From positions 23,935,878 to 23,999,877 of the forward strand of contig CM053269.1 of assembly GCA_028583415.1 (NCBI GenBank): DNA of 64,000 bases, written 5' to 3'. Below the pieces are notes generated by a model. It was not told the origin of the DNA, did no database searches, and worked only from the letters and a program-made list of their open reading frames with translations. The position numbers were made by a program, and so were the translations under genes. The stretch is from Protea cynaroides. Taxonomy: Eukaryota > Streptophyta > Magnoliopsida > Proteales > Proteaceae. Of this stretch, positions 46,040 to 57,690 are shown one piece after another. The first letter of the stretch is position 1, and every line of letters begins with the position of its first letter.

Positions 46040-46760
46040 GGGTTAGGATCTGGATAGTCCAAGTGGACTGATAGATAGTCCTAGGAGATCTAAGAATAAC
46101 CCTATTTGGGTTGAAATATGGATAACCCATTCTGGGTTGGAATGTGGATAACCCTATGTGGGTCAAAATGTGGATAAATATCCTAGTGGATCTATGGATA
46201 GTCCAAGTGGACTAAGGTTTGGATCTGAATTTGGGATTCTCCCAAATGGCCTACGTATCCTAGGGTTTGCCCTAGGAATCAGAATCCGCGTAGTTCGAAA
46301 CTGGATAACCCTATTTGGGTCAAAATGTGGGTAAGTATCCTAGTGGATCTATGGATAGTCCGAGTGGACTAAATTGTGGATCCAAATTTGGGTTTTTCCC
46401 AAATGGCCTACGTATCCTAGGGTTTGACCTAGGAATCAGAATTTGCGTAGTTCGGGTTGGATAACCCAATTTGGGTCAAAATGTGGATAAGTATCCTAGT
46501 GGATCTATGGATAGTCCGAGTGGACTAAGGTTTGGATAACCCCTTTTGGGTTGGGATATGGATAGATATCCTAGTGGATCTATGGATAGTCCGAGTGGAC
46601 TAAGGTGTGAATCAATATATCCTAGTGGATCTATGGAAAGTCCGAGTGGACTAAATTGTGGATCCGAATTTGGGTTTCTCCCAAATGACCTATGTATCCT
46701 AGGGTTTGACCTAGGAATCAGAATCCGCGTAGTTCGGGATGGATAACCCGTTCTATGTTA
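46040..46760 (-). repeat. Minisatellite with AGTCC/GGACT and AACCC/GGGTT hairpins, with modules C2-C4 inside
   Basis: Plus-strand units mix ATCCTAGTGGATCTATGGAT, TAGTCC-GAGT-GGACTA (6-bp arms) and GATAACCCATTTTGGGTTG. Three hairpin modules are interspersed: C2 46221-46297 (TCCTAGGG/CCCTAGGA with CAAA loop; ATTTGGGA/TCCCAAAT), C3 46381-46454 and C4 46661-46736. It takes the place held by the 22-bp array in LTR 1 and 2. Confidence 0.8.
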
Positions 46761-47183
46761 ATGATTGAGAACCTATTCTAGGTTTAGGGTTTAGAACCTA
46801 TTCTAGGTTTAGGGTTTACCGAGGGATAAAATCGTCCTAAATCACCCTTTTTATCCTGAATTCTAATTTTGAAAAGTTTGGCAAGGTATTCTCTTTCTTT
46901 ATTAAGATTTTATCATTCCCATTATGCCCTTCCCAAGAATGTAGGTGCCTAAATGCACGTCCCCACACCTACATTGTCTTCTAGAAGTGTGCATATATGG
47001 CAGTTTAACTAGGGTGTTGCATAAAATAAGTTATTGCCAAAAAATAGAATATTCTATCTAAATATGGCACATAAAACATTTATGACAAGAAATTCACATA
47101 CAGTAAGATTGTTTAAAATCTTTCAAATATGGCATTTATTGCAAATAAGGCAAGACCCTACATGACATGATCTAGTATGCTAT

Positions 47184-47665
47184 TTTCTACCCTAATTGTT
47201 ATTTTCTTTTCATTTTAGGGTTTTCTACCCTAATTATTATTTTATTCCCATTTTTTTAGGGTTTTCTACCCTAATTGTTACATTCTTTCTATTTTAGGGT
47301 TTTCTACCCTAATTATTATTTTCCATCTTAGGGTTTTCTACCCTAAATGTTATTTTCTTTCCATTTTAGGGTTTTCTACCTTAATTATTATTTTCTTTTT
47401 ATTTTTTAGGGTTTTCTACCCTAATTGTTATTTTCTTTCCATTTTAGGGTTTTCTACCCTAATTATTTTCTTTCCATTTTTTAGGATTTTCTACCCTAAT
47501 TGTTATTTTCTTTCCATTTTTTAGGGTTTTCTACCCTAATTGTTACTTTCTTTCCATTTTAGGGTTTTCTACCCTAATTGTTACTTTCTTTCCATTTTAG
47601 GGTTTTCTACCCTAATTGCTATATTCTTTCTATTTTTAGGGTTTTCTACCCTAATTGCTATTTTT
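47184..47665 (-). repeat. 13-copy array with telomere-like hairpin TTAGGGT/ACCCTAA
   Basis: About thirteen units of 34-41 bp: TTAGGGT-TTTCT-ACCCTAA followed by a T-rich spacer (TTGTTATTTTCTTTCCATTT). Arms of 7 bp, 5-nt loop. The motif is the plant telomere heptamer once in each direction, not a run of heptamers. Confidence 0.92.
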
Positions 47666-48429
47666 CAATTTATCTCTTTCCAAGATGAATATGGCGAATG
47701 AAAACATTCCAATTATAGAGTGGTAGTAATCCAAACATAGCAGTATGCATCCAAATATGACAGTAATCATCTAAATATGATAGTAAGCATGTGTCAGACA
47801 AATATGGCAATAAGCATGTGTAGCATTCCAAACAGCAAGAATCATGCAAGCATCAAGATGGTGGACATATCAACATGAAATCCAATGGTTCAGATTTAAT
47901 ATCATCACATAATCAGAAATCAATTGATTATCCAGTGGATCAGATTTATCAATCAATGGCTCAAGATCAAAGGCCATAATCAAATCATGTGAAAATAACA
48001 TATCAATGGTCCATATTCAAATCATTTTAAATTTTAAGCTAATGGGATTAATTTCATAGAAATTCCAAACATGTGGTGGGATCAATTTCATTGAATTTCT
48101 AAATCTATAGGATCATAGCCACATCAAAATTCGAAGATCAATGGTCTAATTTTATCTTTACCAAAATTCATGATCAAGACTTTGATTTTCATCTTATAAA
48201 ATTTTTGATCAAAAGGGTCATATTTTAATCATCTTAAAAATTCATCCAATGGTCATCATATGATCAATAAAATTATCACTCAACCAATCATATCATCAAG
48301 TAAAATTATCATCCAACACATCAAATTTAATATCATCACATGCTCCACATAAAATCAAACATCCAGCCCATCAATTAAACAAGTTCAAAACCAACACCCA
48401 AATGAATCAGATTCAATTAAGGCCTATCA

Positions 48430-49090
48430 ATCAAAATTCAAATTTTGAATAAAAAAAGATGTCATAGGAAAGGGGAATCGGTTTGGTCTGCAATAGAGTT
48501 TGGAGAAGTGAGTAGTCCGGGTTGAGCTACATGGGATTCTCAACCAATGGAACTATCTCGGGTTCAGCAGGAGGTGCATAAAACAGGTGGTTTGGTGCAT
48601 GCTACAGTGAAGTACTGATGAGAGGAAGTACCGATGGTTGTGCAAGGCTGTGTAGCAGGGTGTTATGGCAAGTGGCAATGGATTGCAGCAGCTTTGTGGA
48701 GGTGGGTTTGTGGTTTATGTGGATCTGCAGGTTATGGAAATACTGGTTGGTTTGGGACGGTGATGGTCTTGCAGATTGGGTTCAGGAGAGAGAAAAGCCG
48801 TTAGTGGTTGTGGACGGATGGCTGAGGTGTTGTGGGAGTTTTTAATGGAGGTGATTATAGCAGGTTGTGAATAGATAATCAAGAAGATTCACGGGGTAGA
48901 GGGATGGTTTCAAATTTTCAGACTTGATGGAGGTTTGCTGCAACATATCAAGTCGGTGGGAATGTTTGAGGTTGCAAAGAGGGTGGGTGAGGTGGCCATC
49001 GGTGGTAGTATTCCATGATAAAAAATAATAAAACCAAGAAAAACGGTAGCGGGGAAGCCTGGACTTACCCGAGTCTTTCTTCACCCCATG
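48430..49090. other. LTR of element C around the leader donor
   Basis: Corresponds to about 8100-8250 of LTR 1 plus extra sequence. Minus strand GACTCGG/GTAAGTCC at 49068 is the donor-like site matching 8145. Frames on the plus strand (48618-48845) have no domain. Confidence 0.4.
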
Positions 49091-49355
49091 CTGCTTGTTC
49101 TCTCTATCTCGGTCCTCGTTTCGCTGTGCTCCCTTTTTTTGTTTTTTTTCCTTCTCTTTCTCCACCTCCTCCTTCTTCTCGGTCCTCTCCCCTTCTTTTC
49201 TGATTTTTTTCTTCTCCTCTCCACCTCCTCCTTCTTCTCGGTCTTCTCCCCTTTTTTTTTTATTTTTTTTGTTTTTTTCTTCTCCTCTCCACCTCCTCCT
49301 TCTTCTCGGTCCTCTCCCCTTCTTTTCTCTTTTTTTTTTATTCTTTCTCTCACCG

Positions 49356-49392
<37 letters not shown>

Positions 49393-49406
49393 CTCGTATC
49401 TCCCAT
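49090..49406. repeat. CT-rich tract of LTR C, left half
   Basis: Units such as CTCCACCTCCTCCTTCTTCTC. Continues at 59210 beyond the Athila-like insertion. Frames here are low complexity. Confidence 0.85.
49402..49406. repeat. Target site duplication CCCAT, left copy
   Basis: Equal to 59210-59214. Confidence 0.88.
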
Positions 49407-50926
49407 TGATGCGTGTCGAGCGCTCAAATTAAATTACCTTACTTTGAAACGTAGATAGTAGTAAGTAAGAGTCCAACCCACAAGGAATGTATGATCAAGA
49501 TTTAAATGTTTAATTAACCTAAAGAGAGAAAAAAAATAAATGAAAATAAAATAAGACTCAGAAAGTAACCAATTGTTGTACTAAAACAGATTCTGATTAA
49601 TCTTATTAGCACAACTTCATTGGCTATTCTATGTATGGAGGGGGGTATGTTTGCAGTAGAAAAGAATAGTAATTAATCATCTAAAATGCAAGAATAAAGA
49701 GCAAGGTAATACAAATATCAAAGATTAAATCAATAAGAGAAAACTTCGGTCAAAAGGATACTTACACCATCTTCATAAACTTGTTCATCGACATAAAGGA
49801 TAATCAATTCCAATTGAATAATCAATCAAGAAAATTAGGACTAGGCCTAAAATCCTTAGTCTTTCCTTAAGATTGGTCTATTAAAAGATAGCTTATTATT
49901 AACACCCTTACTCTTAAATCAATCTCAAGACTAGGCTCTCGATTTAATTCAGGAATAACAATAACAATTGGAAAGACGATTGAAATTAAACGTTAAGCAC
50001 ACACCAGCGTGGTTTAATTATTTTAATCTGATTTCTCCTAAAAATATAACATTAACTTGTCCATTAACATCAATCCCCATTGCCACTGACATAGAATCAA
50101 TTGATAACAATTCAATTCTAATATAACAATTGATTAAATAAATAAATCAATTAGTAGTACTCCTAATAAACCCATTCATCAATCATTATACTCATAAATT
50201 GGATGAAAAACAAATATTCAATTAAAAATTAATAAATAAAAACAAGTCTCACAAGTTTACAATGATGGCTTCAGCTCCGTCTAACCAAAGATAAGAAAGT
50301 TAGCCACACATGACTTCTTCAAGAACACAAAAGAAAGAGAGTTGTTCTTCAGCCATTGTCTTCTTTCTCAATCACTCTTGAATGCTCTTTACATAGGCTT
50401 TACATTGTTTAAATAGTTAAAATACAATACTAAAATTGGTATGCCTAGATTTGACAACCTTATTACATGGAAATAAAAATTAAACAAAATCTTCATTCTT
50501 AGATTAGATGAAAATCATTCCATTATTAAACAATTGTCACCCCCAAATCTACCAAAATTTGTAAGATTCCATAGTTGTGTATATTCTCCTCAAGATTTCC
50601 AATAATCAATTAAGGCCTTCCAATAGTGAACCTTCCGTGTGTAGCAACCTTCCTTCTCTGGTTTAGATTTGGATCAATTTTCCAGATTAGATTTTAAAAC
50701 CACATTTGGAAGCCCAAACGAACTCTTTCCATGTCAGAATCCTACATGAAATTCAAAACGTTATTATTAAGAGTGCTAAAATTTTCATCTTTTATTAATT
50801 AATTAACAAGATTTCTAAAATATACTAAACTCATAAAATAAATTCTATTAAGCTCAATAAGGTATAAAACACCCTAAAAATCATAATGCAAAAGGAATAA
50901 AAAAATATAAAATTATACACTTATCA
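49407..50926 (-). repeat. Athila-like 3' LTR (left)
   Basis: 1520 bp, TGATGCGTGTCGAGC...CACTTATCA in plus orientation; matches 57691-59209. Confidence 0.93.
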
Positions 50927-52013
50927 AATTCCCCTACACTTAGCCTTTGCATGTCCTCGGGCAAAATAAAATAAAAAAATCATAAACTATTCCACTTTCG
51001 TAGGAACCACGATTGCACTTAGCATGTACAACAAGCCATTGAACCCCTAGGTTACCCCTAGTGGACGAGTTGTGTCTCGTGAGGGTTTGCAATGAATCTA
51101 CCCACAAAATTCAAAGAAAAATATTTTTAGATTTGACAAATTACAAGAATTAAATAAAATCTTTAGTACTCCACAATTATAACTCATAAACATAATTAAA
51201 CTCAATAGAAAACTTAAATCTTATCAAAGATACAATAACCTTATTTTAGTCACCATCTTCAACAAATTCATATTAATATGCATCTATAGTGTGAAGTGTG
51301 AAGTGATATAACTCAATTAGTAAGGGGCTTTACAGTATATTCCAAGAAAAATAACACCATTTTTTTTATTAACTTGTGCAATGTCCGTTTTCTTAGGCTT
51401 TCTAAGTTACCCATGTAGCAAGTGTTGGGTCAGTGACTCCCAAACCAATTGGCTTTAGGGCACTAGGTGGAGAGACACCCCTAGGACTTAATAACTCAAG
51501 TAACAAAGGCCACAAAATCAGACTTAGTCAATTAAACTGCTTATAACCATCATCTCAATTTTTTTTTTGAGGTATTTTGGACATTGAAACAGTTATTTAT
51601 TCTTTTTCAAGTTTTTTTTTTTAATTGTCATTTCTCAAATTTACCGTTTATTCCCCACAACTAAGAGTTGGTGCAAACGTGAAATACAAAGACACATAAC
51701 AATAAAACTTTATCTCAGATGGTGATTCAAATTTAGTTGCATATCTAATCTAAGGTTCAAGATTCTCAATAATTTAATCATATATATAAAGTTTCAACAT
51801 TGTCACTTTAGAGAATTAATCCAAACTTGTAACTAGTAAAAAAAAAATGTTTTTTTTGAAAGAAAATTTGAAGTCAATTTTTTTTCAGTTACTATATACA
51901 ACCAATATTTTTTTTTTTAGTTACTATATACAACCAATATTTTTTTTTCCAGTTACTATATACAACCAATATATACTAACAACATGTAAAAATAAAAACA
52001 AAACACATCGTAG
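50927..52013 (-). other. Non-coding 3' region of the Athila-like element
   Basis: Where env-like frames occur in some Athila elements, none is visible. On the minus strand TAAGTGTAGGGGAATTT stands directly before the LTR (50927-50943) as the polypurine tract. At 51886-51972 there are three units of TTACTATATACAACCAATAT with T-rich spacers. Confidence 0.65.
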
Positions 52014-52060
52014 AATTCCCCCACACTTAAAACTTACATTGTCCCCAATGTAAGACTAAA
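52014..52060 (-). other. Hairpin followed by internal polypurine tract, Athila-like element
   Basis: On the minus strand the hairpin TTACATTG-GGGA-CAATGTAA (8-bp arms, 4-nt loop) precedes AAGTGTGGGGGAATT. The purine motif resembles that at the 3' LTR. It lies between integrase and the non-coding part. Confidence 0.7.
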
Positions 52061-52220
52061 TGCAAAGAAAAAGACAAATACAAACATAATATCTATGAAA
52101 AAAAAAAAAATAAATAAATAAATAAAAAGAGAAAGGGTTAAGAAAGTAAATCTGATTTCTTGGGTTGCCTCCCAAGTAGCGTTTTTGTTTAACATCGTTC
52201 GCTCGACTTTGCAGCTTTTC

Positions 52221-52500
52221 TCAATCTGAATAAAATGGATCTTCTAAGTCCATAGCTTTCTCAACCAATGAGTTAACTTGAAAACCTTCATGGTAAGGTT
52301 TAAGTCTATATCCATTGACCTTGAAAATATTTTGAGTGTCCAAACTTTGAATCTCAACTGTACCATGTGGAAAGACATTAATAACAATAAAAGGACCAAT
52401 CCAGCGAGATTGCAACTTACCAGGAAATAACCGAAGCCTTGAATTATAAAGGAGCACTTTTTGTCCAACAACAAATTGCTTCTTAGAAATCATTTTATCA
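52221..52500 (-). pseudogene. Integrase C-terminal end, Athila-like element
   Basis: Last part of integrase in a new frame: AFHDKMISKKQF, VLLYNSRLRLFPGKLQSRW, then IGPFIVINVFPHG (GPF motif) to KAMDLEDPFYSD. Joined by a frameshift near 52500-52510 to the preceding frame. Confidence 0.85.
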
Positions 52501-54102
52501 TGAAAGGCCATGAGAGGCCTTCGTCTTTTCCTTATAAATCCGAGAGTTCTCATAAGCTTCATTGCGAATCTCCTCTAACTCCTGCAATTGCAACTTTCGT
52601 TGCTCCCCCGCCTTATACGTCTCCATGTTACATAACTTAATTGCCCAGAATGCCTTGTGCTTCAATTCTACTGGTAGATGACATGTTTTTCCATAAACCA
52701 ACCGATATGGAGACATCCCTATAGGTGTCTTATAAGCAGTCCTATAAGCCCATAGTGCATCGTCAAGTCTTGTACTCCAGTCTTTCCTATTAGGATTAAC
52801 TGTTTTTTCTAAAATTGACTTCACCTCTCTATTAGATACCTCGGCTTGCCCATTAGTTTGTGGATGGTAGGCAGTTGAAATCTTATGGGTCACAGCATAC
52901 CTCTTAAGCAGTGCTGCTACAGTGCGGTTACAAAAGTGAGTCCCTCTATCACTGATCATTGCCCGTGGGATCCCAAATCTAACAAAAATGTGAGACTTGA
53001 CAAAATCTGCAACCACTTTAGAATCATCAGTTCGGGTGGCTTTTGCTTCCACCCACTTTGACACATAATCAACAGCAAGTAAAATATAAACATTGCCAAA
53101 AGAATTAAGAAAATGACCCATAAAGTCAATGCCCCAAACATAAAAAATTTCATAAATAAGTATGGGGGTTTGTGGCATTTTATCCCTACGGGCCTCATTA
53201 CCTGAGTATTGGCAACGAGTGCATGACTTACAAAATATATATGCATCATGAAATAAAGATGGCCAAAAGAAGCCACATTCAAGCACTTTTCTTGCTATTC
53301 TTTTAGGACCGAAATGTCCACCACATGCATATGAATGACAAAAGATAAGAATGGATTCAAATTCAGTTTTGGGTACGCACCTTCTTACCATTTGGTCTGA
53401 ACATTGTTTCCAAAGATAAGGGTCATCCCAAATGTAGTACCGAGCATCACTCTTGATTTTCCCTCTTCGTACTCTAGGTAGCTCTGGTGGTAAGGTTTTG
53501 GTAGCCAAATAATTGACTAAATCTGCATACCAGGGCACTACATTTGTCACCTTAAGTAGTTTTTCATCTGGGAAGAAATCTTGTAATGGTATCGCATCAT
53601 CCTCCTTAACCACCCGACTAAGATGGTCTGCAACTAAATTCTCAGCCCCCTTCTTGTCCTTAATCTCCAACTCAAATTCTTGATGAAGAAGGATCCATCT
53701 GATCAATCTTGGCTTAGATTCCTTTTTCGCCAGCAAATGCCTAAGAGCTGCATGATCAGAATAGACAATAACTTTAGTTCCCAATAAATAAGATCTAAAT
53801 TTTTTTAAAGCAAAAACTATAGCCAATAGCTCTTTCTCTATTGTGGAGTAGTTACACTGTGCTTCAGTTAGTGTCTGAGAGGCATAATAAATAGCATGAG
53901 CAACTTTCCCAACACGTTGACCCAAAACAGCCCCAATAGCATAATTGCTAGCATCACACATGATCTCAAATGGGAGTTTCCAGTTCGGTGATTGAATCAC
54001 GGGGGCTGTTGTTAGCAGTTCTTTGAGCTTGTCAAAAGCTCTTTTGCACTCATCATTAAAGTCAAACACCACTTCCTTTTGTAAGAGCTTGCATAAGGGC
54101 AA
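52501..54102 (-). pseudogene. RNase H and integrase, Athila-like element
   Basis: 534-codon frame, the longest of this element. RNase H with D50, E89, D116 and D159 all present. Integrase zinc finger H256, H263, C294, C297; catalytic D326 (GIDFMGH), D385 (ISDRGTH) and E421 (NGQAEVSNRE), with the standard 35-residue gap between the last two. All key residues are kept, so only the frameshifts on either side disable it. Ends SHGLS where the frame is lost. Confidence 0.92.
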
Positions 54103-54560
54103 TGAAATTTTCGAGAAATCCTTGATGAAGCGTCGATAAAAGCCTGCATGTCCAAGAAGGAATGCACTTCCCGTACAGTTGTGGGGTAAGGTAAAGATTG
54201 AACAAGATCTATCTTTGCTTTGTCAACTTCTATACCTCTAGAAGATATCACATGACCTAAAACTGCTCCTTGTGTTACCATAAAATGACATTTCTTAGAA
54301 TTCAAAACAAGGTTAGTTTCTATACACCTCTTAAGAACAAGTGTAAGGTTATCCAAGCATGTATCAAAAGAGTCTCCATAAACAGTAAAATCATCCATGA
54401 AAACTTCTATAATGTTCTCTACATAATTAGAAAAAATGCTAACCATACACCTCTGGAATGTGGCTGGGGCGGTGCAAAGACCAAACGACATTTGTCGGTA
54501 AGCAAAGGTACCAAATGGGCAGGTGAATGTCGTTTTCTCCTGATCTTCAGGTGCAATCAC
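54103..54560 (-). pseudogene. Reverse transcriptase palm and thumb, Athila-like element
   Basis: Open frame with IAPEDQEKTTFTCPFGTFAY, FGLCTAPATFQRCM and the catalytic F-M-D-D at codons 54-57, then GHVISSRGIEVDKAK. The frame is lost near 54160 after VREVHSFL by a one-base change; the connection to RNase H lies in the next frame. Confidence 0.9.
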
Positions 54561-54613
54561 AATTTGATAGTAACCTGAGTAACCATCAAGAAAACAATAG
54601 TGCGAATGACCTG

Positions 54614-55369
54614 CTAACCTCTCTCCAACATTTGATCGATAAATGGAAGAGAAAAGTGGTCTTTACGAGTTGAAACATTCAATTTCCTATAATCAATACA
54701 AACATGCCACCCATTTTGTATCCTAGTAGGGATTAACTCATTATTTTGATTCTTAACAACAGTTATGCCCATCTTTTTAGGTACCACCTGAACCGGACTT
54801 ACCCACTTACTATCAGAGATAGGATAGATAATTCCAACATCAAGGAGCTTTAATATCTCCTTCTTCACAACTTCCATCATAGGAGGGTTGAGTCTACGCT
54901 GTGCTTCTCTAATCGGTTTGGCTCCCTCCTCAAGAAGTATGCGATGCATGCACATGGCCGGGTTGATTCCCTTAATGTCGGCTATTGTCCACCCAATGAC
55001 TGTCTTATGGTCTCTCAAAATTCGAATGAGTTTTTCCTCTTGTAGCTTGGTCAAATCCCTTGCTATTATCACAGGTAACGTCTCATTATCTCCTAAGTAG
55101 ACATATTTGAGATGGTCTGGAAGTGGTTTCAGCTCAACGATAGGTGTCTGCACAATGGAAGGTAACAACCTTGTATGAGATATAGGCAACTCAATATGAG
55201 CAACATCATATCTTTTTGGAATTGGGGGTAAGGTCTGCAATGCCATCAACATCTTCTCTAATTCAGCATTTAACACAAATTCTGAATTGAAATCCATGCT
55301 ATTCAAATGTTTGCTAATGGCTACCATCAACTCATCTTCACCATTTAATTCAAAAACTTGTTGTACCAT
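54614..55369 (-). pseudogene. Reverse transcriptase N-terminus, Athila-like element
   Basis: 251 codons: a spacer from protease, then GWTIADIKGINPAMCMHRI and VQVVPKKMG...HVCIDYRKLN and DHFSLPFIDQML. The frame ends at MLERG because of what looks like an extra AG near 54620 (GAGAGAGG). Confidence 0.9.
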
Positions 55370-55479
55370 AGAATCAATTATATCAATAGCAAAAAACAGA
55401 ATTTATATCACTAGGATACCTCATAGCCTCAAAAATATTAAAGCGAACTATCTCGCCATCAAATTTCATAGATAAGGTA

Positions 55480-56012
55480 CCATCATGAACATCTATTTTT
55501 GTTTAAACAGTCTTTAAAAATGGTCTACCCAACAAAAGAGGTGTAGAATTATGAGATGAGTCATCCAATATTTTTAATACATAAAAATCAGCAGGAAATA
55601 CCAATTCATTAACTTGAACTAACACATCCTCAATCACACCTTCAGGATATACATTTGATCTATCAGCTAATTGAATAGTTACACCAGTTTCTTTTAAAGG
55701 TTATAGATTTAATGAAGCATATATTGAATAAGACATGACATTAATTGATGCTCCTAAATCTAACATAGCTCTATTGAAATTGGTGTTACCTATTTTGCAT
55801 GGGATAGTGAATGTACCTGGGTCTTTACACTTAGGGGGAAGCTTTCGTTGAATAACGGCTGAGACATTTTCACCCATACTTACCTTTTCATCTCCTTTTA
55901 ATTTTCTCTTGGATGTGCACAATTCCTTAAGAAATTTAGCATACCGTGGAACTTGTTTAATTGCTTCAATAAGAGGTATATTTATCTCTACCTTTCGAAA
56001 AATCTCCAACAT
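55480..56012 (-). pseudogene. Protease region, Athila-like element
   Basis: Active-site motif MLDLGASINVMS (D-L-G-A in place of DSG, normal for Athila). Open 56012-55701, then a stop and further family-like sequence (LLGRPFLKT near 55530) with more stops. Confidence 0.82.
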
Positions 56013-56101
56013 CTCATTTTCTTTTTCTTCCTTTCTAGATTGAGCAAACCTGCTAGGAAAAGGAGGTTGAATAGGAATAGAGGAAATAGAAGGTTTAGAG
56101 T

Positions 56102-56311
56102 TTACCCCAGATGAGAAAATAGATGTGGAGCTGATTTTGAGGTCTCTTTCTCTTTTTCCTTTTCTATATTCTCCACTTCTTTTCCACTTCTCAAGATTAT
56201 GGCATTTGCATTTTCCTTCGGATTCACCATTGGTTGCGAAGGTAGCTTTCCCGAGCCTCGAACCTCTGGTCTACTGATTGAAGTGGCCAGTTGGCTTATT
56301 TGAGTCTCCAA
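56102..56311 (-). pseudogene. Gag-protease linker, Athila-like element
   Basis: 69 codons starting METQISQLATSI and containing NAIILRSGKE, a conserved linker motif of Athila gag-pol. Out of frame with both neighbours. Confidence 0.75.
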
Positions 56312-56454
56312 GTTCTTTATACCTGCCCTTGTTTCCTGTTTAAATTGTAATGAATCATTGGCAAGTGTTTACCAATATCTTCCAAGGTCATACCTGAACT
56401 TGAAGGTGCTTGTTGTCTGGATTGAAAAGGTTGTTGGCCTTGTTGATACCCATA

Positions 56455-57414
56455 CTAACGATTGGGGCCATCTTGATTACCATAGCTGAGATTTGGGTGA
56501 TTCCTCCATCCCGGATTGTAAGTATTTGAGTATGGATCGTACTTACGTTGAGGTTGTCCTGGAAATCCACCCATAGTATTTGCTTGCTCTGTAGATTCCT
56601 CTTGAAGCGCGGGACACATATCAGTTGGGTGTCCCACGATGTAGCAAATTCCACAAGTTTGAACCTGTTGCACCTTATCCACAGCCAATTGACGAACAAG
56701 TGAAGACAATTCTACAATTTTTAATTCAAGAGAAGAAGTGCTTACCTCATTAACCTTGTTCGATGGAGGGTCATTTCTTACACCAAATTGCTGAGAGTTA
56801 GTAGCCATATTTGCAATCAAATTACGGACTGCCCTTGGAGTTTTATCCACTAATGCTCCTCCACTCGCTGCGTCAATCATACCCCTATCAGTATGAGAAA
56901 GCCCTTCGTAGAAGTATTGAATGAGTAATTGTTCGCTAATTTGGTGATGAGGGCAGCTGGCGCAAAGCTTCTTAAATCGCTCCCAGTATTCATAAAGTGT
57001 TTCTCCATTATATTGCCTAATACCGCAGATTTCCTTTTTATATTGGCTGCCCTTGAAGCTGGAAAATACTTTTCCAAGAAAATCCCTCATCTCATTCCAT
57101 GTGGTAATGGATCCTGATGGCAAGTAATAAAGCCAATCTTTTGAATTGTCCGCTAATGAGAATGGAAACGCCCTCAACTTGATTTGCTCCTCAGAAATTC
57201 CGGTTGGTTTCATGCTCGAACATACCACATGGAATTCTTTTAGATGCTTGTGTGGGTCATCACCTACAAGACCACGAAAAGTAGGAAGGAGATGGATTAG
57301 ACCAGATTTAAGTTCAAAGGCAACATCAAGATTAGGATACTCGATGCAGAGTGGTTGTTGGTTCAGATTAGGAGCCGCTAACTCCTTAAGAGTGCGGTTG
57401 TTGTTGTCTGCCAT
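56455..57414 (-). CDS. gag, Athila-like element (ends early)
   Basis: 319 codons from MADNNNRTLKELAAPN. Capsid signature: GLVGDDPHKHLKEFHVVCSS, LRAFPFSLADNSKDWLYYLP, then YEYWERFKKLCASCPHH and the zinc knuckle C254-C257-H262-C267 (C-G-I-C...H-P-T-D-M-C). Stops just after GNQDGPNR, while family sequence continues for about 40 codons before another break, so it is a nearly complete gag cut off from pol. Confidence 0.9.
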   Translation of the reverse strand: MADNNNRTLKELAAPNLNQQPLCIEYPNLDVAFELKSGLIHLLPTFRGLVGDDPHKHLKEFHVVCSSMKPTGISEEQIKLRAFPFSLADNSKDWLYYLPSGSITTWNEMRDFLGKVFSSFKGSQYKKEICGIRQYNGETLYEYWERFKKLCASCPHHQISEQLLIQYFYEGLSHTDRGMIDAASGGALVDKTPRAVRNLIANMATNSQQFGVRNDPPSNKVNEVSTSSLELKIVELSSLVRQLAVDKVQQVQTCGICYIVGHPTDMCPALQEESTEQANTMGGFPGQPQRKYDPYSNTYNPGWRNHPNLSYGNQDGPNR

Positions 57415-57669
57415 TTCTTCAAAGTCTGAATTACTAGTGCTGCCAGAAGCTAAATCAATGGCTATGTTGTTGCCTGGTGAATAATTTTTTACTGTCTTTC
57501 TACTTTCTCTCCTTAGCTTGTGTAGAGTTCTTTTTATTTCTGGGTCAAATTACAACTCTCCCAAATGAGAAGATCGGGTCATTCACTTAAGAGAACAAGC
57601 AGATAATAAAAAATAAAAATAAAAAAAATCAATTAAATAACCAAACAAATCAATTTAATCAAAACAGTC
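57415..57669 (-). other. Athila-like leader
   Basis: Non-coding between primer site and gag. Contains an A/T-rich stretch at 57600-57640. Nothing else seen. Confidence 0.5.
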
Positions 57670-57688
57670 CCCGACAACGGTGCCAAAA
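57670..57688 (-). other. Primer binding site, Athila-like element
   Basis: Minus strand TTGGCACCGTTGTCGGGGA, two to three bases after the LTR. Resembles the Athila site complementary (as I recall) to tRNA-Asp, with two transitions. Confidence 0.75.
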
Positions 57689-57690
57689 TT

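Noticed and set aside
47184..47665. Interstitial telomere
   Set aside because: No consecutive TTTAGGG heptamers; single motifs in opposite senses are separated by T-rich spacers.
48618..48845. 75-codon plus frame in LTR C
   Set aside because: Trp/Gly-rich, no domain and no counterpart in LTR 1 or 2.
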